64,000 bases of DNA, taken from contig NZ_JAGGLL010000019.1 of NCBI RefSeq assembly GCF_017874425.1, forward strand, positions 1 to 64,000, given 5' to 3'. Origin of the DNA: Clostridium punense. Its GTDB lineage: Bacteria; Bacillota; Clostridia; Clostridiales; Clostridiaceae. This document shows, piece after piece, positions 43,636-53,035 of the stretch. The notes beneath the pieces are model-generated. The model worked only from the letters and a program-made list of their open reading frames with translations, was not told the origin of the DNA and did no database searches. The translations under genes were made by a program, and so were the position numbers. Position 1 is the stretch's first letter; the number at the start of each line of letters is the position of its first letter.

Positions 43636-44589
43636 TCAATTACATATAAATTTAATTGCTTCACTTAATTTACAAGACAAATCCCTAGGAACTGCATGTC
43701 CTATACCTTCATTTACTATGAATTTATATAAGAGATCACTTTCCTCAAAAGTATTCATCATATCCTCTAGTTCTGATGAGTTCACTATTACTTCCCCTTC
43801 CATAAGGACAGCTTTTACCCCTCTTTTAGAAGCTAATCTAACACTTTCTTTATTGAATGACTCTGTTAAGCCTGGACCAAGAGCAATAAACCCCTTTATA
43901 GGTATATCATTATTCATAGTAACCTCCATAGCAGCAATAGCCCCACCAGAAAATCCTCCAATTACCACACAACCATGGTCTATTGAATACTGCTCTGATA
44001 TTACTTTATAACACTCTTTAATTTCATTTCTCGAAATTAAAAGGTTACCAGTCCAACCATACCCAAGTTGTATTAGTAGTTGCGAAGATTGAATATAAGC
44101 AAAAATAAAATCATTGTTTAAAAATTCTTCTGGCTTCCAGTACTGACTAAATTCATCTATGCTTCCTGGATCTCCGTGTAAAGCTATAACCAATGGGTAC
44201 TTCTTTTCTGAAGTATAATCCTTTGGAGTATGAACAATAAACTTAGACTTTGCCTCTTTCCCAGCCTTTTCTAAATTTATGTTGTTTTTTTCTTTTAATT
44301 TTACATACCTTATATTTTCTTTCATTGGAAGCATTTCAAAAATATCATTATCACAAGCTAATCCTTCACTAACCAGTGATTCCATAATGTTTAATGCTTC
44401 TTCAAACCTTTTCTCCAAACAATAAAAAATAGCTTTGGAAGTCCTTATATTAAATTCATATTTTTCGTATTCATCCTGTATAAGATATTCTGATGACTTT
44501 TCTAGTATAGTTAATGCCTCTTTATATCTACTTTGATTATAAAGAGTATTCACTTCACTCTCCATAATCCAGTACTTTTCATATCTCAT
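43636..44589 (-). CDS. Alpha/beta-hydrolase esterase with helical N-terminal domain
   Basis: This 317-residue protein has residues 1-105 forming TPR-like helices (TLYNQSRYKEALTILE, RFEEALNIMESL). Residues 110-317 are an alpha/beta hydrolase with the oxyanion segment VIALHGDPGS, nucleophile Ser214 in GGFSGG and His298 in GIGHAVP. It hydrolyses an ester or amide of unknown type. Parts of its gene were reused in the chimeric nucleosidase at 41676. GGAGG precedes the ATG. Confidence 0.85.
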   Translation of the reverse strand: MRYEKYWIMESEVNTLYNQSRYKEALTILEKSSEYLIQDEYEKYEFNIRTSKAIFYCLEKRFEEALNIMESLVSEGLACDNDIFEMLPMKENIRYVKLKEKNNINLEKAGKEAKSKFIVHTPKDYTSEKKYPLVIALHGDPGSIDEFSQYWKPEEFLNNDFIFAYIQSSQLLIQLGYGWTGNLLISRNEIKECYKVISEQYSIDHGCVVIGGFSGGAIAAMEVTMNNDIPIKGFIALGPGLTESFNKESVRLASKRGVKAVLMEGEVIVNSSELEDMMNTFEESDLLYKFIVNEGIGHAVPRDLSCKLSEAIKFICN

Positions 44590-44618
44590 AACATTTCCTC
44601 CAAATTAAAGTGCACCAC

Positions 44619-44834
44619 TTAAATATTTTTTTCATATGCATCTATAATTTCTTCAGTTATTCTTGCCCTATCTCTAGCTAAATTAATATTAGCCTTTTCA
44701 TTTTTTCTCTTTCTCATTTCTCTTGCCAGTATGCTTTTATTAAGTCCCGTTTCCCTTGATACTTCTGAAAAAGTGCTGCCTTCTTCTATTGTATCTAGTG
44801 CCTTTTTTAATTCTAGTTCTGTATATCTTTTCAT
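44619..44834 (-). CDS. Small helix-turn-helix protein
   Basis: This 71-residue basic protein has a homeodomain-like/psq-type helix-turn-helix near residues 18-40 (STFSEVSRETGLNKSILAREM), followed by a charged helix. It probably binds DNA, perhaps to regulate the adjacent esterase, 30 bp downstream in the same direction. GAGG precedes the ATG. A copy of its leader, without the gene, stands before the chimeric nucleosidase. No stronger assignment is possible. Confidence 0.7.
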   Translation of the reverse strand: MKRYTELELKKALDTIEEGSTFSEVSRETGLNKSILAREMRKRKNEKANINLARDRARITEEIIDAYEKNI

Positions 44835-44896
44835 TTAATTCCTCTTTTCTATAACCCCTCATATTAAGTATTGTATATATGTTCACTTATAAGTAA

Positions 44897-45145
44897 TTAA
44901 CATTTAGTCTTATTATCCTTTTCATTACCATGTTTAAAGTTGCCAGTTACCTTTGCCATAACTAGTTGAGCTTCTTTTGTATCTGCGTTTTGTATTTTCG
45001 CCAAAAATTCTTCACTTTTTTTCCCTTTTAATATGGTTACTTGTTTACCATGCCAGTAAATAAAAACCTTCTTATCTTTAGTCACCTTATATGAAAATGG
45101 TTCCCCATCAAGAATATTTCGCTTGTCCACTTCACTCTCTTTCAC
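44897..45145 (-). CDS. Hypothetical small protein
   Basis: This 82-residue protein is Lys-rich, with a probable beta hairpin (FIYWHGKQVTILKGKK) and a helix (EEFLAKIQNADTKEAQLVM). No membrane segment. GTG 45145 is favoured because AAAGGG lies 8 nt upstream. A GTG at 45154 is in frame but overlaps the site. I do not recognise the family. Confidence 0.6.
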   Translation of the reverse strand: MKESEVDKRNILDGEPFSYKVTKDKKVFIYWHGKQVTILKGKKSEEFLAKIQNADTKEAQLVMAKVTGNFKHGNEKDNKTKC

Positions 45146-45186
45146 ATATTCCACCCTTTCTTATAATTGATTATTAGCAGTGTCTT

Positions 45187-45714
45187 TTATTTATTAAAGC
45201 TAAGACAATATCTATAATGCTGATATTCTTTTCCTCTAAATAATTCTGTAGAATAACCCGACCTAGTAAACCCAAGACTCTCTGCAAGTTTCACAGATCT
45301 TTTATTTTCTATATAAATAGAAGCACCTATAACTTCAATCTTCATCTTATCTTTAGCAAATCCAACAATTTCTTTAATTGCCTCTTGCATATATCCATTT
45401 CCCCAAAACTGTTCCTTTAGATCATAGCCCACATCAACAGTGGAATTTGAAGTATTCCAACAATGAAATCCACTAGTGCCCATTTTTACACCATCTGACT
45501 TTCGTATAATAATCCATCTATGTTGTAATCGTGGTTCAGGTTCAAGATAAAATTCAATAATTTCATCAGCACCACTAATATCTGTCAATGGCTCTGCATC
45601 GAATTAGTATTTATTTACTACTTCATCTGAAAACATATCCAATATAAATTCTCGATCACTAGCATCTATATTTTTTAATATTAATCTCTCTGTCTCTAAA
45701 TTTGTAAAAAACAT
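45187..45714 (-). pseudogene. GNAT acetyltransferase with a premature stop
   Basis: Reading from ATG 45714 gives a RimJ-type N-terminus (NLETERLILKNIDASD), then TAA at 45604-45606 as codon 37, and then continues in the same frame to a normal GNAT C-terminus (WGNGYMQEAIKEIV, NKRSVKLAESLGF) ending at 45187. The remaining open frame from 45588 uses a TTG and lacks the N-terminal beta strand. One base change, such as TTA to TAA, would explain it. The 133-residue remnant is unlikely to be active. Confidence 0.75.
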
Positions 45715-45878
45715 AAATTATCTTTAGCGAGAGAGTGTATAACGAATACTAAACTCTCACTAAGACTCACCTCTTTTCCCTTTATACTATTTTCTCTATA
45801 TAACATATTAGTTGGTAACTGATTATATATGAAAAAGACGTAGCTATACTTAGGCTCATATGATTTATAAATTGAAAT

Positions 45879-46277
45879 TTATAGGTCTACTTCAATCCCT
45901 AATGTTCGGCACTTCTCCAAAGCTTCTGCGTGTCCGTTAATTGCAGCCTTTTTGTACCATTCTTTGACTTTTTCAGTATCCTTTTCAACAACAACGCCTT
46001 CAGCATAAAATAACTCTGCGAGATTATTCTGAGCATCTCTATCGCCATGTTTTGCAGCACGTTCTGTCCAATAGAAAGATTTTTCTAAGTCCCTCTCAAC
46101 ACCAAGTCCGTCATAATAGAAATATCCAACTTGACATTCAGCCAGTGGATAACCATTTTTAGCAAGTTTCAGATGACCTTCAAAGCATTTTTCATACTGT
46201 TTTGTCAAAAAATATTTCTGAATCAGTTCATTGCACTCATCAAATTCTTTACATGGTTTGTAATAATTTTGTGACAT
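45879..46277 (-). CDS. Sel1-repeat protein
   Basis: This 132-residue helical-repeat protein has two to three Sel1-like repeats: QVGYFYYDGLGVERDLEKSF, then NNLAELFYAEGVVVEKDTEK and AAINGHAEALEKC. Such repeats mediate protein contacts. No signal peptide is visible, so it is probably cytosolic. GGGGAG precedes the ATG. Codon choice is less AT-rich than in its neighbours (for example GTTCGGCAC near the end on the plus strand), which may indicate separate acquisition. Confidence 0.85.
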   Translation of the reverse strand: MSQNYYKPCKEFDECNELIQKYFLTKQYEKCFEGHLKLAKNGYPLAECQVGYFYYDGLGVERDLEKSFYWTERAAKHGDRDAQNNLAELFYAEGVVVEKDTEKVKEWYKKAAINGHAEALEKCRTLGIEVDL

Positions 46278-46408
46278 ATTATTTCTCCCCTCAATTACGA
46301 TTTACTGATTTTTTAAATAGCAATTTGTACGTCGCAATTATTTACCACTGCAACTTAATTCGTCCTTACTTATAATATAAAACCAACCAAACTTCTTATT
46401 TTTATTGA

Positions 46409-47332
46409 TTATTTATGGCTTTCTCTTACAGGTAAAATCATTTCTGTTGTTTCAGTACCAGCTAAAAATCCCATTTGATGATAAAACATTTCTGCATCAT
46501 TACCTAATGTTACAAATAGTCTTAGTGTAGGGTAGCCTTCTTTTAATACAGTTAATGCCCTTTTTAGCATGTTTCTAGCTAGTCCTCTTTTTTCAAAGGA
46601 TGGCTTTACAGCTATATCATACACATTTGGCCAATCTTCCCAAATGGAAATTAAACATGCGCCTACTAGTTCATTAGTTTTCTTTTCATAAATCAGTGTA
46701 GACGCTTTGTTTACCAAGGTATTTTTCAGGTTTTTAGTAAAATAAAACTCAACAGATTCATTCTCTTTTTCAAAACTTGTTCCATCTTTACTTTCATTAC
46801 TAAAGGCTTCAGCAAATAGCTTTGCTATATCACTTTTCTTATCCTCTGTTACTGAAACAATTTCATAATCACAATCCCAAGTTACATGAAACTCCTCAGT
46901 AGGTCTAATCATGCATCTTCTAGACTCTCCAATCTTAAAACCTGCCCTTTGATAGTATTTAACTTTATCTGGTTTCACTGCCCCAACATAAATTAGTTTG
47001 CTATTATCTGAGTAAGTTAATAATAATTTTTTTAACTTGCCTATTATAATGTCATATTCATTATGTGGTGGTTGAAGAAATAAACAGTTCATATAATTAA
47101 GATCTAGTAGTACCCCACCAATTCTAAAATTATCTTTCTTAATCCAAAAACATATATCACAGTCTTTTAAAACTGAACAATAAGCATCAAAGCTCTGCCT
47201 AAACCAAACATTTACTTTAAATATTTCATATACAGCAAAATATACTGAAAACTCCTCCCACTGAGCCTTTTCAATACTGTACCCATCCTTCAAATCATAT
47301 TCTTTCAAATTCCTTGACCAAACTCTCTCCAT
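46409..47332 (-). CDS. Two-part GNAT family N-acetyltransferase
   Basis: This 307-residue protein's C-terminal half (about 155-305) is a full GNAT domain: IAVKPSFEKRGLARNMLKRA and DAEMFYHQMGF. The N-terminal half also shows a GNAT-like beginning with the CMIRPTEEFHV boundary, so it may be a degenerate tandem domain. The acceptor is unknown. AGGAGGGG precedes the ATG. Confidence 0.85.
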   Translation of the reverse strand: MERVWSRNLKEYDLKDGYSIEKAQWEEFSVYFAVYEIFKVNVWFRQSFDAYCSVLKDCDICFWIKKDNFRIGGVLLDLNYMNCLFLQPPHNEYDIIIGKLKKLLLTYSDNSKLIYVGAVKPDKVKYYQRAGFKIGESRRCMIRPTEEFHVTWDCDYEIVSVTEDKKSDIAKLFAEAFSNESKDGTSFEKENESVEFYFTKNLKNTLVNKASTLIYEKKTNELVGACLISIWEDWPNVYDIAVKPSFEKRGLARNMLKRALTVLKEGYPTLRLFVTLGNDAEMFYHQMGFLAGTETTEMILPVRESHK

Positions 47333-47359
47333 GGTGTGCCCCTCCTATTTTAACAACTA

Positions 47360-48439
47360 CTAAATAGCTGCTTCCTTAGACCTAAAATTTTCACTACAAA
47401 AATCAATCCAACTTTCTTTATTAAAATTAGAACACATACCGTAGCTTTGAAGCTCATCAACCCAGTTTCTCATTCTTAAATAATCTATTTCAATTTCCTT
47501 ATGTGTCATAATGGTCATAGTTTCAATGGTCTTCTCAACATCATTACCCTTTATATAGCAAAAAAGACACTGCCATATTAAACTCTCTTCTGTCTTTGAT
47601 GCAGCTTCTAAATACTCTCCCCACTGATGCCATTCAGACTCTGATAAATCTTTTAAATTTTCAATTGGAGGAAATGAAGTAAAGGAATAGTAATGATTAA
47701 CAAATTTAAAGCCCAATTTTTCCGCTATTGCTCTTGATCCTTTATTTGAGTCCACACAAAGCCAATGAATTTTATCATAGCCTTTGTTAAAGCATTCTTT
47801 AACTGTTGCAGCCACTACTATCTTTGCAAAACCATTCTTTCTATATCTATCATCGGTGTGTATTCCAATTGCAATTTCCTTCTTAAATCTACAATCACTC
47901 ATTGACCAGCTTACAATTGTCTTATCATTGTGTATCATATATCCTGAGCCATACTTTTCAAAGTTTTCATCATCCCCAAAATTCTCTGCCCATTCTAATA
48001 CATGTTCTAGATTTTCAAAGGTACTTTTCCTTAATAAAGATAAATTCACTTTTTCTAAAATATATCCCTGTCCTAAGGTGTATTTACACTCTATAAACTC
48101 ATTTTTAGTTAAAACATAATGCCTTCTCTTATATTTCTTAACAAAAGAATTCTTATGAACAGTTGGTATCTTGTCCAACCATTCATTAGAATCTGGAGTT
48201 AAGGGTTCCCAAAAATCCAATTCAGAGGCTATCTCTGAATTAAAAACTTCATCATCTACACTACCAGCAATTAAATTGCACTCACTAGTCTTTATTAACG
48301 CTACCGTTGGATTATCAGCATTATTTACATATATATCCCCTGGATTTTCGCCACTTATGACAGAAAATACTGATAATTCATCTTGTAATTTAACAAGCTG
48401 TGTAATTTTCTTGAACTCATTATTATTTAATTTAATCAT
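47360..48439 (-). CDS. GNAT family N-acetyltransferase with long flanks
   Basis: This 359-residue protein has a GNAT core at about 165-260: IGIHTDDRYRKNGFAKIVVA and DSNKGSRAIAEKLGF. A long N-terminal region precedes it, and a C-terminal helical part of about 100 residues ends NKESWIDFCSENFRS. A decayed copy of this C-terminus sits at 50251-50316. GGGGG precedes the ATG, and the gap to the hydrolase gene upstream is only 16 bp, so they are co-transcribed. Confidence 0.85.
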   Translation of the reverse strand: MIKLNNNEFKKITQLVKLQDELSVFSVISGENPGDIYVNNADNPTVALIKTSECNLIAGSVDDEVFNSEIASELDFWEPLTPDSNEWLDKIPTVHKNSFVKKYKRRHYVLTKNEFIECKYTLGQGYILEKVNLSLLRKSTFENLEHVLEWAENFGDDENFEKYGSGYMIHNDKTIVSWSMSDCRFKKEIAIGIHTDDRYRKNGFAKIVVAATVKECFNKGYDKIHWLCVDSNKGSRAIAEKLGFKFVNHYYSFTSFPPIENLKDLSESEWHQWGEYLEAASKTEESLIWQCLFCYIKGNDVEKTIETMTIMTHKEIEIDYLRMRNWVDELQSYGMCSNFNKESWIDFCSENFRSKEAAI

Positions 48440-48455
48440 TCCATGCCCCCAATTC

Positions 48456-49622
48456 TTATATTACTTCTCCATCTGCATTAATAACACTTAGCTCTGAATA
48501 ACCGGTTTCCATATTTATAAAGTTTTCATATTCCTTTGTGTTTCCATGCAGAAACTCATTAAAAAATCTCACAGTAACTTCACTAATAATATTGTGTGCC
48601 CTGTCTATAGACAATCGTCCTCCTAAGCATTCTTCATACTCTCTATTTTCTAAGACTGGCATATCTGAAAAAGTCATATGCTCAGAATGACTTAGCTTTA
48701 CGAAGGACTTATAACCTTTTACATATTCATATAAATCTTTCTGTGTTTTCGTTATTATAGATGCTTGTTCAATTGATTCCTTAATTCTTTTTTCGGCCTC
48801 TTCTCTGTCTTCCATATCCTCATACCAGCTATGACATTCATCAATTCTTAATTTTTGAGAAGATGCATGTCTTTTTATTAGTAAATGTGGAGTATAAGAA
48901 TTTTCACCAGCAGCCACTCTTTCAGACACCCTGGTATTATGCAAACATCCTTCAAATAAAGCTACGGCTTTTATTCTTGAGTCATCAGCAGCAGCTTCAA
49001 AACATGCCTGTGAGCCTAAAGAAAATCCAATAACTCCAATACTAGAAATATCCAACTTACTCTTAAAAACTTCATCTTCTTTATTAATATAGTTAAGTTC
49101 ATCCATTAAAAAAATTATATCTTGTTTCCTTATGCTTATTAGGTTCCTCCACATATTAGGTGAATTAAAATCCCTTAATTCATTTGACATCTCTACAATT
49201 TCTCCACTTGGCATAACTGTAAATTCAGTTTCGTAGATATGCCCTAAAGTAATTACTATATATCCTTCCTCAACCAGTTTTTTTATAGTAAATATTGATG
49301 AATCTCTATCACAAGTAAATCCAGGTGAATAAATTACTACAGGATATGAGTAATTTCCCTTTTTCATCGGAGCATCTGTATAAATATTAGTTTCTATGCT
49401 TCTTATGTAACCTTCATCTACCCCTGAGTTTTTCCATTCATCAATAAACCTTTGCTCCTGTGGATTGTATAAATCTATATAAAAAGCCTGTCTATCTATA
49501 TTCCAATTATCATCTACTGGATAAAATACACTTATAATTATTTTTCGTTTTTCCTCACTATTACTAACAACTTCTTTTCTATTTGAATCTGATAGTACCT
49601 TTACCATTCTTCCAATTCTCAT
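48456..49622 (-). CDS. Alpha/beta hydrolase, platelet-activating-factor acetylhydrolase-like
   Basis: This 388-residue protein has YPVVIYSPGF as oxyanion strand (about 93-102), nucleophile Ser201 in GVIGFSLGSQ, FEGC as acid strand region and a late SHSEHMTFSD His. The layout matches PAF-acetylhydrolase II-type or dienelactone-like hydrolases. No signal peptide is seen. It may remove acyl groups, which is notable beside so many acetyltransferases, but this link is only an inference. GGGGAG precedes the ATG. Confidence 0.85.
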   Translation of the reverse strand: MRIGRMVKVLSDSNRKEVVSNSEEKRKIIISVFYPVDDNWNIDRQAFYIDLYNPQEQRFIDEWKNSGVDEGYIRSIETNIYTDAPMKKGNYSYPVVIYSPGFTCDRDSSIFTIKKLVEEGYIVITLGHIYETEFTVMPSGEIVEMSNELRDFNSPNMWRNLISIRKQDIIFLMDELNYINKEDEVFKSKLDISSIGVIGFSLGSQACFEAAADDSRIKAVALFEGCLHNTRVSERVAAGENSYTPHLLIKRHASSQKLRIDECHSWYEDMEDREEAEKRIKESIEQASIITKTQKDLYEYVKGYKSFVKLSHSEHMTFSDMPVLENREYEECLGGRLSIDRAHNIISEVTVRFFNEFLHGNTKEYENFINMETGYSELSVINADGEVI

Positions 49623-49712
49623 AAACGTCTCTCCCCGTTATCCTCTAATCTTAAAGCTCATTTTAAATTTTATTTAATCATACAAACTAGAAAAGTTTAA
49701 AAGTTAGCCTGC

Positions 49713-50171
49713 TTACCTATGACCATCTAGCTTAGCCTTAGCAAACCCCATATAGGTCATTGTTGCTCCTGCAGATATCTGTGGAATTTCAAAGCCACAG
49801 TTTTTATAGAAATCATAGTTATTGGGAGTTGTATGCGCCCACCAATTTCCATGAGGCAATTTTTGTAGGCATAACTCTACAAGTTTTTTTCCTATACCTT
49901 TCCCACGATATTCTTTTTTAACTACTAAGTCTTGTATTGTAGCAGTCATAACTCCATCTGACACTACTCTTACCATGCCTATGATATCTTCCTTATGCCA
50001 CACAGTGAAAACCCACATTGAGTTTTTAAAGCAAATTTCATACTTTTCATCTTGCCATTGAGGTTGACTATTGCTTGCCCAACCAGCTTCCACATACATT
50101 TTCTTTATATCGTCGCCTTTTAATCCATTGGCACCCTCTCTAATAATCATGCCTTTATAATATTGGTACAT
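49713..50171 (-). CDS. GNAT family N-acetyltransferase
   Basis: This 152-residue single-domain GNAT has VRVVSDGVMTATIQDLVVKK and the acetyl-CoA loop YRGKGIGKKLVELCL, then PNNYDFYKNCGFEIP. The R-G-x-G-I/L-G-K pattern is textbook. It resembles the YhbS/ElaA-like group of small acetyltransferases. GGGGG precedes the ATG. Confidence 0.92.
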   Translation of the reverse strand: MYQYYKGMIIREGANGLKGDDIKKMYVEAGWASNSQPQWQDEKYEICFKNSMWVFTVWHKEDIIGMVRVVSDGVMTATIQDLVVKKEYRGKGIGKKLVELCLQKLPHGNWWAHTTPNNYDFYKNCGFEIPQISAGATMTYMGFAKAKLDGHR

Positions 50172-50250
50172 AACTATTCCCCCTTAAATGCTTTTTTCCA
50201 TTTAAAATTTATAAATAATCACTATTTACTACCTACTGCTTACTTGTCTC

Positions 50251-50316
50251 TTAAAAATTAAAATTTTCACTGCAAAAGTTAATCTAACTTTCTTTAGTAA
50301 AGGTGAACACAAATCA
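50251..50316 (-). pseudogene. Remnant of a GNAT C-terminus
   Basis: The minus strand reads KES-stop-INFCSENFNF, matching the tail NKESWIDFCSENFRS of the gene at 47360-48439. The Trp codon has become TAG, and the reading frame is broken just upstream. DNA similarity covers about 60 bp. Confidence 0.65.
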
Positions 50317-50369
50317 TTGAGTTAATGTTCGACAATGTAGTTTCAAATTTTTATAAACCTTTTAAACTC

Positions 50370-50912
50370 TTAATTATTATTCATAAAATCACTTTCTAGC
50401 AAAGCATATATATGACTCCCATACCAACTGTTGTTAAGTTTTCTCACACCTCTTATAGTACCTTCTTTTTTCATTCCTACTTTTATCATAACTTTCTCTG
50501 AACTACTATTTGCATCATTACAAAGAGCTTGTACCCTATGAACCCCTAATTCAGTAAATGCAAATTTTAATACTTCTCTTGTTGCTTCTGGAGCATATCC
50601 CTTACCCCAATAGTCTGGATGTACATCCCATCCAATTTCCCACTCATTGATAGATTCATCTATTTTCCAAAGGATAATCCTTCCTATAAGTTCACCAGAA
50701 GATAGCTTTACCACCATAAATCTGTACCTATCCCTTGATGTTTTATATTTATCTTGAAGATTATCTCTGAATTTTTTATCTATATACTCCTTTGAAGGCA
50801 TTATATCTGATTCATACTTAAGACAGAGTTCATTAGTTTCTAATGTTGAAAAAAACTCATAATCACTTTCTTTAAGTTCCCTTAAAAATAATCTTTCTGT
50901 AACTATTTCCAT
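50370..50912 (-). CDS. RimJ/RimL-type GNAT acetyltransferase
   Basis: This 180-residue protein has the RimJ/L pattern: TERLFLRELKESDYEFF, EWEIGWDVHPDYWGKGYAPEA and SSSEKVMIKVGMKKEG. Family members acetylate the N-terminus of ribosomal proteins, but many accessory copies act on small molecules or toxins. AGAGG precedes the ATG. A long hairpin upstream (50968-51053) separates it from the NTF2-like gene. Confidence 0.92.
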   Translation of the reverse strand: MEIVTERLFLRELKESDYEFFSTLETNELCLKYESDIMPSKEYIDKKFRDNLQDKYKTSRDRYRFMVVKLSSGELIGRIILWKIDESINEWEIGWDVHPDYWGKGYAPEATREVLKFAFTELGVHRVQALCNDANSSSEKVMIKVGMKKEGTIRGVRKLNNSWYGSHIYALLESDFMNNN

Positions 50913-50967
50913 TTTACACCTCTATAATTTATTGAATACAAGTTAAAAGCATTCATTTGAATAAAAC

Positions 50968-51053
50968 TCAAGGCAGAATTAAATCCTTTGTTAGTATTCT
51001 ACTTTCACTAACTTATAGTAAAAACAGTACTAGGATTTAGAATTCTGCCTTGA
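50968..51053 (-). terminator. Long structured hairpin after the NTF2-like gene
   Basis: A 13-bp perfect stem plus a further 7 bp after a 2-nt bulge (50968-50987 with 51032-51053) encloses a loop with its own GTTAGT/ACTAAC stem. It lies downstream of the gene at 51198. Its size exceeds a simple terminator. Confidence 0.55.
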
Positions 51054-51197
51054 TTACTTAATTGCTTAGTAAATTATCTTCCTTAATTTTACCATATTTT
51101 TCATTAGACTGCCAAATTTATAATATTATACTATTGATCATTAGCTTTTATCTTTGCAAACTCTAGCTAATCATTAGAATCTAAAGATGACTCTATA

Positions 51198-52433
51198 TTA
51201 TAGTTTCCCTTCAAATATCCAATAAGATGGGAATGAAAAATGTATATTTTCAAATACTAAATTTTTATCTTCCTTTGATACTACTGCTGTAAGTCTTAAT
51301 GGAGAAGTGTAAGCTTCACCTGAAGCCCCTTCCCTTAAAGAGCAGGCTACAGCTTTGTGTGCAGCAAATATTTTTTCCTTAGATTCAACATCACTACTAA
51401 ATAAATTGCCTAGATCCTTTAAAGTAAGTTCTGCCAGATTATCTTCACTTATATTTTTCTTTAATAATCCAGTAGCTTCAACCCAAATAAGTTCCTTATT
51501 GTTTTGAGCAATTGCATGGTCTAAGTCTAATGAAAGAGTTAAGTCACCTTGCTGAGAGAAAAATTCACTTATACTATTAACTCCAAAGTGTTGGTTGTTT
51601 TCAGTGCCTATAATTGAAGGTACATTATATTTTGCAAAATATTTTTTCACTACTTCCTGTGAAACTTCACTTTGTCCTATAAGTTCAGTTTCTAAGGTTC
51701 TCAAAAAAGCTTTTAACTCTCCTGTAATCTGATTATTTTTATATTCCTTAACCTTGTTATTTTGATTATTGTAATTCTCTATAAACTCCTCTGAACTTTC
51801 AAAACGTTCATCTGGGAAATTAGATTTTGAAAGTGAAAACTGTAGGTGAGAGATTTTCCACTTACCCCCATCTTTTAAAAGTACTCCACTTAATCCCATT
51901 GGCCATAGATATTCTCTCTTCTTTCCTTCACGTTGATGGTAAGTTAAGGTTAAAACTTGGTTAATAAAAGCCACCCTTTGCTTTGGTGTAATCTTGCTAT
52001 CTTCAGCAATATTTTTAATAAAATCAACATAGCCATCATATCTTTCTGGAGTGTGCTCAAAGGAATAACTTACAGTACCAGTAGTTGAAAACCAAGCAGC
52101 TTGATTTTTCATAGAAATATGGGCATCTTCCCAGTTAATGTTCACATTTCCCCAATACTCCCAATCACCTTTAATCAACTCCTTAACTTCTTCACTACCT
52201 AAAAATAATTCCCCAGTTGCAGTGCCTAAAACACAAGTATCTTCTCCCTTAATAAAAAGCTCTTCTACAAAGGTTTCCACCTTTTCTAAATTTCTCTCAG
52301 TATATCCCTGTTGAAACTTTTCAAGGACTTGTCTTATTTCTATATGTGCATCATTGCCATTATTACACTTTTCCATTTTCTCTAATTCCTCATTTATATC
52401 TCTATCTAATAAATTGATTCCAACTTTTTTCAT
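51198..52433 (-). CDS. Tandem NTF2/SnoaL-like domain protein, paralog 1
   Basis: This 411-residue protein has two NTF2/SnoaL-like halves. The first (about 35-215) has FQQGYTERNLEKVETFV, and ends WKISHLQFSLS. The second (about 235-405) repeats the pattern. Such alpha+beta barrels bind small hydrophobic ligands or act as cyclases or isomerases. No catalytic residues can be assigned. A paralog with the same layout is at 55184. GGGGG precedes the ATG. Confidence 0.75.
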   Translation of the reverse strand: MKKVGINLLDRDINEELEKMEKCNNGNDAHIEIRQVLEKFQQGYTERNLEKVETFVEELFIKGEDTCVLGTATGELFLGSEEVKELIKGDWEYWGNVNINWEDAHISMKNQAAWFSTTGTVSYSFEHTPERYDGYVDFIKNIAEDSKITPKQRVAFINQVLTLTYHQREGKKREYLWPMGLSGVLLKDGGKWKISHLQFSLSKSNFPDERFESSEEFIENYNNQNNKVKEYKNNQITGELKAFLRTLETELIGQSEVSQEVVKKYFAKYNVPSIIGTENNQHFGVNSISEFFSQQGDLTLSLDLDHAIAQNNKELIWVEATGLLKKNISEDNLAELTLKDLGNLFSSDVESKEKIFAAHKAVACSLREGASGEAYTSPLRLTAVVSKEDKNLVFENIHFSFPSYWIFEGKL

Positions 52434-52455
52434 GATTAATTCCCCCTTTTATGAA

Positions 52456-52986
52456 TCACCTTATAGACTTGCTAAAAACATTCTTTGTCAGCTCATAATC
52501 AACTGACGATTGTAATTCATCAAGTTGATTTTTCCAAGAATTATAATTAACTCTAACCTTACGAAAACCTAGTTTTTCATAAACATGCTGTGCCCTTTTA
52601 TTATTTAGGTTTGTATCTAATATTACCTTTGAGTAGCCAAAGTCTTCAAATAATGAAGTAATAAGCATTTTTAATAGCCGTGTTCCAAGGCCTTTCTCTT
52701 GCTTATTCACATCACAAATTTTAATTCCTATTTCTACTATGCCATTACCTTTATTTCGATAATTCATTCCACCAATTGGCACATTTTCATACTCACAAAT
52801 TAATGTGCGACTACCTTCATCTGTATCTTTTGAAAGTTTTTTAGCTATTTCTTCATCAGATATAGAAATCCCCTTTGGAAATCCTGCATGGGCCATAACC
52901 TTACCATCACGCCACCATTTTCCTAGAATTGCTGCATCCTTTAAGGTTGCATTTCTAATAATTAAATCATTTTCTTTAATTAACAT
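52456..52986 (-). CDS. GNAT family N-acetyltransferase (RimJ-like)
   Basis: This 176-residue GNAT has IIRNATLKDAAILGKWW at the start, IGIKICDVNKQEKGLGTRLL for acetyl-CoA binding and LNNKRAQHVYEKLGF at the end. The pattern is close to aminoglycoside 6'-acetyltransferase and RimJ-type enzymes, but substrate is open. AAGGA precedes the ATG. The gap to the next gene downstream is 22 bp. Confidence 0.9.
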   Translation of the reverse strand: MLIKENDLIIRNATLKDAAILGKWWRDGKVMAHAGFPKGISISDEEIAKKLSKDTDEGSRTLICEYENVPIGGMNYRNKGNGIVEIGIKICDVNKQEKGLGTRLLKMLITSLFEDFGYSKVILDTNLNNKRAQHVYEKLGFRKVRVNYNSWKNQLDELQSSVDYELTKNVFSKSIR

Positions 52987-53035
52987 AACAAATTCCTTCT
53001 AAAAATATAATATTGATTTTCTTACACCCATACCG

